Source: JAHEJX01 sp041605955 (GTDB lineage Bacteria; Actinomycetota; Acidimicrobiia; Spongiisociales; UBA5794). From it: a DNA stretch of 10,055 nucleotides. Below are positions 5,758 to 10,055 of this stretch, piece after piece (positions within the stretch are counted from its first letter, which is position 1; each line of letters starts with the position of its first letter). The stretch lies in assembly GCA_041605955.1 (NCBI GenBank), contig JBFIXI010000099.1:1-10055 (forward strand), written 5' to 3'. Under the pieces are notes generated by a model. It made no database searches, was not told the DNA's origin, and saw nothing but the letters and a program-made list of their open reading frames with translations. The position numbers and the translations under genes were made by a program.

Positions 5758-8052
5758 TCACACAGCCTCCACCCGAGCCGGGACGTGCTTGTGCCAGGGC
5801 GTCCCCACGAATGGGTCCTCGTGGCCGACGCGGGTCAGCTCGTTGGTAGCGGCTCCGACAACCGCCGCCTCACCGCCTTCTTCGGGATAGTCGACTCCGA
5901 GACCGTTGGGCAGGGTCACGTGGCCGGGTTGCACCGTGTCGGTGATCTCCGCAACCGTCGTGACCGTCCCGCCTGCGGTGATGACCTTCACCGTGCTTCC
6001 GTCCGTGATGCCGAGGCCGTCGGCATCGGCGGGACTGATCCGCAAGGCACCAGCAGCGTCTCGTTTGCGCCAGCTCGGGTCACGGAAGATGGTGTTGGCG
6101 GTGAACGAGCGGCGCTCGCCGGCGGCCAAGACCAGTGGGAACTCGTCGGAGATGTGCGCGTAGGGCTCGTCGGGCACGTCGGCTAACGCGGCGAGCATCG
6201 CGGGTACGTCGACGTTGAGCTTGCCGTCTGCGGTGCGCACTTGACGCCAGGAGTCGGCCCCGGTCACCCGAGAGAACACGACGCCGGTGCGGTCGGCGAG
6301 GACAGCGTCGAAGAGCGCCTCGCCGAGCATCGGCCCGTCGCCGTGGAAGCCGGCAGACTCGAGGACGGTCGGGGCGCGCATGGCCATGCGATGGCAGATG
6401 CCCCACAATGCCGCCGCTTGAGCGGCGTCACCGGGCAGCGTCGGGCCGAGTGTCGCGTACAGGATCACCGGAGCGAGCCGGGCGAGCTGCTCGTCGGCAG
6501 CGACCGCCACATGGAACTCGCCGGCGAACTCGAGGCGGCTTCGTTCGGCCGCGGCGCGCAGCCGGTCGATGAGCTCGTCGTCGAGAGCACCGAGCGCCTT
6601 GCACAACCGGTAGTGGATCTCGGGTTCCGGCAGTGTCCCGGGCAGCGGATCGAGGATGGGCGCCCGCAGCGTGAAAACGTTGTCGGGAAACTCGAAGTTG
6701 AAGAACGTAGCTTCCCACTTCTCGTACTGCGAGGCTGCCGGCAGGACGATGTCGGCGTGGCGGGCGGTTTCGGTCATGGCCACATCGATGACAACCGAAA
6801 ACTCCAAGGCTGCCATCGCCTCCCGCCATTTCGGACTATCGGCAAGAGAATGCACAGGGTTCGAGGACTCGATGATCATCGCCTTGTAGGCGGCGGGATG
6901 GTCGGAGAGGATCTCTGCGGGGATCGTGTTGCACGGGACGAGCCCGGTGATGATCGGCGCTCCGGCCACCGGCGATACGGCCTTTGACCCGGCTTTGGCC
7001 ACCCCGAGCGGCACCATCATCACCGGCGAGACCATGGCCCCCTCCTTGGCGAAGTTGCCGGTCAGCACCCACAGGAGCTTCTCGACGTAGGAGTTGAGCG
7101 TGGAGTGCGGAGCCATCTGAATGCCGAGATCCTCGAAGATGGCGACCGACGAGGCGGTCCCGATGCGGCGGGCGGCTCGGCGAATCAAATCTGGGTCGAC
7201 GCCGCAGTTGGCGGCGTACCGGTCGACGTCGATGCCGGCGAAAGCGGTCTGGACGGCGTCGAATCCTCTGACGTGGTCGGCGATGAAGCCGCGGTCGACG
7301 AGGTCCTCGTCGAGGATCACCTTGACCATGGCGGCCAGGCAGTAGACGTCCGTGCCCGGTTTGACCTGGAGGTGGATGTCGGCCAGGTCGGCGGTGGTGG
7401 TGCGGCGGGGGTCGATGACGATCATCGATCGCTCGGGGTCGTTGGCGATTGCCTTGAGGGTGCGGCGAGCCTCGGGGATGCCGTGCGACTGCCACGGGTT
7501 CTTGCCGATGAATACTGCAACCTCGGTGTTGGTGAAGTCACCGCGGCTGACCACGCCGATCTCGCCGTTGACCCAGAACTCACCGGTCTTTTCCTGGGCG
7601 AGGGCCGAGGAGCGATAGCGGGACCCGACGGCGGCGCGGGTTGCGATGGCGTAGACGCCGCACAGGTGGTTGCCTTGTCCGCCGCCGCCGTAATAGAAGA
7701 TGGTCTCGCCGCCGTGCGTATCCCGCACCTCGGCCAGGCGGGCTGCGGTCTCGGCGATCGCAGTGTCCCAGTCGATCGGCTCGTAGGTGCCGTCGGGACG
7801 ACGCCGCATGGGTGAGGTGAGCCGGTGCCGGCCGTTCTGGTAGTGGTTGAGGCGCAGCGCCTTCTCGCAGGTGTAGCCGTGGGAGGCCTTGTGCTCCTTA
7901 TCGCCCCGCACCCGCTCGATCTCCCGACCATCGAGGCGCACCTCGACGCCGCAGTTGCACTCACACAGGATGCATACGGTCTTGCGCCAGTCGGTCACGG
8001 GATCCCGATTCGAAGGTGGGAGCGACAGTAGTCGGTCAGCCGCTACGGCCAC
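5758..8052 (-). CDS. Molybdopterin-dependent [4Fe-4S] oxidoreductase, single-subunit type
   Basis: This 764-residue protein belongs to the DMSO-reductase/formate-dehydrogenase superfamily. An N-terminal [4Fe-4S] motif has C27, C30, C34 and C62 (CILCECNC, then YTCEKAL), with an extra C32. Molybdopterin-binding stretches include YYGGGGQGNHLCG (120-132), FIGKNPWQSHG (181-191) and MIVIDPRRTTTADLADI (210-226). The MopB_CT dinucleotide-binding domain spans about 635-764, with FRDPSWR, TLPNGLGVDYPEEGG and a His-rich end. Where formate dehydrogenases carry Sec/Cys, the sequence is SSALAQEKTGEFW (148-160), without Cys or Ser at the expected place. There is no Tat signal, so it is cytoplasmic. No electron-transfer subunit or fdhD lies nearby; the substrate is unknown. 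The GTG at 8052 has a weak, distant GGAG. A GTG at 7998, giving MTDWRKTVC, is a plausible alternative start. Confidence 0.88.
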   Translation of the reverse strand: MAVAADRLLSLPPSNRDPVTDWRKTVCILCECNCGVEVRLDGREIERVRGDKEHKASHGYTCEKALRLNHYQNGRHRLTSPMRRRPDGTYEPIDWDTAIAETAARLAEVRDTHGGETIFYYGGGGQGNHLCGVYAIATRAAVGSRYRSSALAQEKTGEFWVNGEIGVVSRGDFTNTEVAVFIGKNPWQSHGIPEARRTLKAIANDPERSMIVIDPRRTTTADLADIHLQVKPGTDVYCLAAMVKVILDEDLVDRGFIADHVRGFDAVQTAFAGIDVDRYAANCGVDPDLIRRAARRIGTASSVAIFEDLGIQMAPHSTLNSYVEKLLWVLTGNFAKEGAMVSPVMMVPLGVAKAGSKAVSPVAGAPIITGLVPCNTIPAEILSDHPAAYKAMIIESSNPVHSLADSPKWREAMAALEFSVVIDVAMTETARHADIVLPAASQYEKWEATFFNFEFPDNVFTLRAPILDPLPGTLPEPEIHYRLCKALGALDDELIDRLRAAAERSRLEFAGEFHVAVAADEQLARLAPVILYATLGPTLPGDAAQAAALWGICHRMAMRAPTVLESAGFHGDGPMLGEALFDAVLADRTGVVFSRVTGADSWRQVRTADGKLNVDVPAMLAALADVPDEPYAHISDEFPLVLAAGERRSFTANTIFRDPSWRKRDAAGALRISPADADGLGITDGSTVKVITAGGTVTTVAEITDTVQPGHVTLPNGLGVDYPEEGGEAAVVGAATNELTRVGHEDPFVGTPWHKHVPARVEAV

Positions 8053-8123
8053 CGGCTGTGAGCTCCGCCACGGTGTCGCCCCGCCGCCGGATCATCCTGC
8101 GGCAGCCCGCCAGTCCACGGTCG

Positions 8124-9224
8124 CTACCACTCACACAGGCCGTGATAGTGCACCTGGAGCACCGGATGGCCGGAGCTCTCGATGAAAGTGGGAATCAGGC
8201 ACGCCTCGATCGTCCCGTCGGGTTCGACGATGAACTGAGCCACCGCCGTCGTCGCTCCAGCCTGTGACAGCTTGGGCCAGACGAAGTTTCCCAGGCTCCA
8301 TGCGATCGGCTTGCCGTCGTAGAACTCGAGCGGCTGCAGCCGGTGGGGATGATGACCGAATATCCCGTCGGCCCCGGCATCGATCATCGCCTGCGCCCGT
8401 TCGATGTCTTCGCGACGCGGCTTGGTGTCGAGCTCTACGCCCCAGTGGATGGAGACGAAAACCAGATCGGCCACCTCATCGGCGGCCTCGACTGCGGCCA
8501 CCATCGTCGCAATCGTGTCGCCGTCGGCCATGCCGGGATCGTCCTCCGTGGCAATCCAGTCCTGCCAAGGCACTACCCCGCCGAAGCCGAGCACTGCGAT
8601 GGTCCAGCCGTTGATGTCGAAAATCGCCGGCTCGTGGGCCTCTGCAGCGTTGGCCCCGGTTCCGACAGCGGCGATGCCGGCCGCCTCGACGTTGGCTCGC
8701 GTCTCGACGAGAGCTTCCTCCCCCCAGTCGCCGCTGTGATTGTTGCCCAGGTTGGCGACCTCTACTCCGGCAGCGCGCATCACGGGCAGCGCGTCGAGAT
8801 CACAGTTGAACGTGAAAGCCTTGTCGAGTGGCCGCCCCACAGTCGCCGCCGCGCACTCGAGATTCACGATCGTCAGATCGTCTTCGAGAAAGATGTCCTG
8901 CAGCCCACTGAAGGCGTACTCATATCCCTTACTGCGAAACGCTGAGATGTAGTTGGGGTCGAGATTGGTATCACCCACACCACTGATGACCAGTCTTCCC
9001 TTGGGCGCTTCGGTTGTTGTAGTAGTCGTCGTAGTCGACGTGGTCGAGGTCGTCGCGGTCGAGGAGGACGACGGGGTGGACTGCTGGGCCGCGGCGTCTC
9101 CCACCGGGTCGGCGGCGGTCGTGTCCACCGCAGGGGCCGCTTCGGCGACTGCAGCCGGCTCGGGTGGTGAGCAAGCTGCGGCAGCCAGCGCGGCTGCACA
9201 AATACCTATCGCAAATTGGCGCAT
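8124..9224 (-). CDS. CapA-family (PGA_cap metallophosphatase-like) lipoprotein
   Basis: The 366-residue protein begins with a short charged end and hydrophobic core leading to AAAC at 15-18, so C18 is probably the lipidated cysteine of a type II signal peptide. An Ala/Pro-rich stretch and a Ser/Thr-rich linker (about 49-72) then hold the catalytic domain off the membrane. The domain (about 76-350) has the PGA_cap calcineurin-like motifs: GVGDTNLD (82-89), VNLECA (120-125), NLGNNHSGDWG (158-168), SIHWGVE (258-264) and FGHHPHRLQP (289-298), followed by WSLGNFVW. CapA proteins take part in poly-gamma-glutamate export or attachment, but many actinobacterial homologues are uncharacterised. No capB, capC or capD is nearby, so a polymer role is not supported. 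The C-terminus is an unusual short tail ending LCEW. ATG 9224 is the only reasonable start. Confidence 0.88.
   Translation of the reverse strand: MRQFAIGICAAALAAAACSPPEPAAVAEAAPAVDTTAADPVGDAAAQQSTPSSSSTATTSTTSTTTTTTTTEAPKGRLVISGVGDTNLDPNYISAFRSKGYEYAFSGLQDIFLEDDLTIVNLECAAATVGRPLDKAFTFNCDLDALPVMRAAGVEVANLGNNHSGDWGEEALVETRANVEAAGIAAVGTGANAAEAHEPAIFDINGWTIAVLGFGGVVPWQDWIATEDDPGMADGDTIATMVAAVEAADEVADLVFVSIHWGVELDTKPRREDIERAQAMIDAGADGIFGHHPHRLQPLEFYDGKPIAWSLGNFVWPKLSQAGATTAVAQFIVEPDGTIEACLIPTFIESSGHPVLQVHYHGLCEW
9012..9077 (-). repeat. Low-complexity Ser/Thr-coding tract in the CapA-like gene
   Basis: This stretch encodes residues about 50-71, including a run of eight threonines, using mixed ACC, ACT, ACG and ACA codons. 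It is a coding linker between lipid anchor and enzyme domain. Slippage-prone DNA of this kind varies in length between relatives. Confidence 0.6.
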
Positions 9225-9227
9225 GAC

Positions 9228-9250
9228 GTCCGCAATGATGGCACGCGGAC
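9228..9250. promoter_or_regulatory. Inverted repeat next to the CapA-like gene start
   Basis: GTCCGC (9228-9233) and GCGGAC (9245-9250) form perfect 6-bp arms around 11 bases, beginning 4 bases upstream of the CapA-like ATG. It could be an operator or a leader hairpin limiting translation. Short GC-rich arms like these also arise by chance. Confidence 0.25.
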
Positions 9251-9281
9251 CGAACTGTGCACATCGCCGACGCGAACTCGG

Positions 9282-9310
9282 CTGAACGCAGCGCCGCGCC
9301 CCGGTAGGGT
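9282..9310 (+). promoter_or_regulatory. Weak candidate promoter of the TIGR03086-like gene
   Basis: TAGGGT (9305-9310) fits a TAnnnT actinobacterial -10, with CTGAAC (9282-9287) 17 bases upstream as a poor -35. The start would be near 9317, leaving a leader of about 24 bases that contains the GAGGAG ribosome site at 9327-9332. Confidence 0.3.
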
Positions 9311-9340
9311 GAAAAGCACAACTGCCGAGGAGACAGCCCC

Positions 9341-9907
9341 ATGTCTATGACCGAAGCCATCAAGAATGCGGCCGAAGCGGCCAAGAAGATCGTCGCCGGC
9401 GTCAGGCCCGACCAGCTCGGCGATCCGACGCCGTGCTCGGAGTGGGACGTGCGCGGCTTGGGCAACCACATGACGGGTTTCTTGGGCTATGGCGCCAATG
9501 CCGCCCGGCGGGGGCCTGAAATGGAGGGTGAAGCCCCCGACTTCACTAAAACCGGTTGGGCGGACACCTACGCCGCGATGGTGGACGACCTCGTTGCGGC
9601 GTGGAGTGAAGCAGGTGCCATGGAAGGCAAAGTCAGATTCGGCTCCGGGATGATGGACGCCTCCGACGCCGCCGGAATCACTCTCATGGAGCTGACGGTC
9701 CACGCCTGGGATCTGGCACGGGCCACTGGTCAGGATTACGAGCTCGACCCCATGACCTCTCGAATGGCCGCTGCGATCACGACGGCGGCCGGCCCCAACG
9801 CTCGCGAGGGCGGGTTCTTCGGTCCCGAGATGTCAGCTCCCCCGGGGGCCGACGAGTTCACCAGAGCCATCGCCGCCAGCGGCCGCGACCCGGGATGGAC
9901 CGGCTGA
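9341..9907 (+). CDS. TIGR03086-like DinB-superfamily metal-binding protein
   Basis: This 188-residue protein matches the actinobacterial TIGR03086 / mycothiol-dependent maleylpyruvate isomerase N-terminal-like group. Hallmarks are DPTPCSEWDVRGLGNHM (28-44) with H43, and MELTVHAWDLARATGQ (116-131) with H121 and D124. These residues make the metal site in the DinB-like bundle. Relatives use mycothiol as a cofactor or are of unknown role, so a thiol-linked detoxification or transfer activity is plausible but unproven. It has no signal or membrane segment, so it is cytoplasmic. GAGGAG lies 8 bases upstream of ATG 9341; ATG 9347 is a possible alternative. It is divergent from the CapA-like gene and seems to stand alone. 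A short CCGGC-TGA-GCCGG hairpin (9900-9912) spans its stop codon and might assist termination. Confidence 0.85.
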   Translation: MSMTEAIKNAAEAAKKIVAGVRPDQLGDPTPCSEWDVRGLGNHMTGFLGYGANAARRGPEMEGEAPDFTKTGWADTYAAMVDDLVAAWSEAGAMEGKVRFGSGMMDASDAAGITLMELTVHAWDLARATGQDYELDPMTSRMAAAITTAAGPNAREGGFFGPEMSAPPGADEFTRAIAASGRDPGWTG

Positions 9908-9957
9908 GCCGGCTCGGGTGTTCCGTGGTATCCGGCCACAGGCGGCCCCCGAGGTAT

Positions 9958-10055
9958 CGCCCGATGATCGACGCCCGATGATCGACGCCCGATGATCGAC
10001 GCCCGATGATCGACGCCCGATGATCGACGCCCGATGATCGACGCCCGATGATCGA
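9958..10055. repeat. Seven perfect tandem copies of a 14-bp unit at the right edge
   Basis: The unit CGCCCGATGATCGA is repeated seven times without a mismatch, 98 bases in all, and reaches the last base, so the array may continue. It begins 51 bases after the TIGR03086-like gene. Because 14 is not a multiple of three, the TGA in each unit closes all + strand frames; the - strand has no stop within the array. There are no spacers, so it is not CRISPR. Possible readings are an intergenic minisatellite, a protein-binding array, the coding end of a - strand gene beyond the edge, or an assembly break at a repeat. Confidence 0.9.

Noticed and set aside
6241..7815. Two long + strand frames (6241-6987 and 7105-7815) opposite the molybdoenzyme
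   Set aside because: Both lie wholly inside a strongly supported gene, and their translations show no recognisable motif.
5758..8052. Selenocysteine-containing formate dehydrogenase
   Set aside because: The reading frame has no internal TGA, and the usual Sec/Cys position holds neither residue, so calling it formate dehydrogenase is not supported.
1..9907. The DinB-superfamily proteins at the two ends as a functional pair or duplication
   Set aside because: They share only the broad fold and differ in motifs: H-x3-H at the end of the first, H-x2-D in the TIGR03086-like one. They are 9 kb apart with unrelated genes between.
9958..10055. CRISPR array at the right edge
   Set aside because: The repeats are 14 bp and directly adjoining, without spacers, and no cas gene is nearby.

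Overview
The window is about 10 kb of GC-rich, densely packed bacterial DNA. Several features point to an actinobacterium, possibly an uncultured Acidimicrobiia-type lineage: a DinB-superfamily protein of the TIGR03086/mycothiol type, GTG starts, one apparently leaderless promoter, and a secreted lipoprotein with a Ser/Thr-rich linker. The taxonomic placement is inference only. There are nine protein-coding genes. The first is cut by the left edge; the other eight are complete. I see no rRNA, tRNA, insertion sequence or CRISPR array. No gene-free stretch exceeds 300 bases; the longest is 397-585.

Layout. (1) 1-396, + strand: the C-terminal part of a DinB-family metalloprotein, followed by a hairpin. 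(2) 586-3389, + strand: a three-gene operon with an RpiR-type regulator (HTH plus SIS), a Rieske non-haem iron oxygenase of the carnitine/glycine-betaine monooxygenase clade whose start overlaps the regulator's stop, and a crotonase-fold enzyme. This reads as a small regulated catabolic module, probably for a quaternary amine or similar small molecule. No reductase partner is present. (3) 3475-4657: a divergent arsenic pair, arsM (- strand) and arsR (+ strand). The 109-bp gap between them holds a perfect 9-bp inverted repeat over the predicted arsM transcription start. (4) 4735-5724, + strand: a PhyH-type Fe(II)/2-oxoglutarate dioxygenase with its own apparent promoter. (5) 5758-8052, - strand: a cytoplasmic molybdopterin/[4Fe-4S] oxidoreductase without accessory subunits. 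(6) 8124-9224, - strand: a CapA-like (PGA_cap) lipoprotein. (7) 9341-9907, + strand: a TIGR03086-like DinB-superfamily protein. (8) 9958-10055: seven perfect tandem copies of a 14-bp unit running to the right edge.

How the parts fit. The only clear circuit is ArsR controlling ArsM: metalloid sensing drives arsenite methylation. The Rieske/crotonase/RpiR operon is a second, independent circuit. The PhyH enzyme, the molybdoenzyme and CapA look like separate transcription units separated by convergent or divergent gaps. I did not find a clearly new multi-gene system. The items most worth following are the orphan Rieske-crotonase module, the molybdoenzyme without a visible Cys/Sec/Ser metal ligand, the operator layout in the ars gap, and the terminal tandem array.
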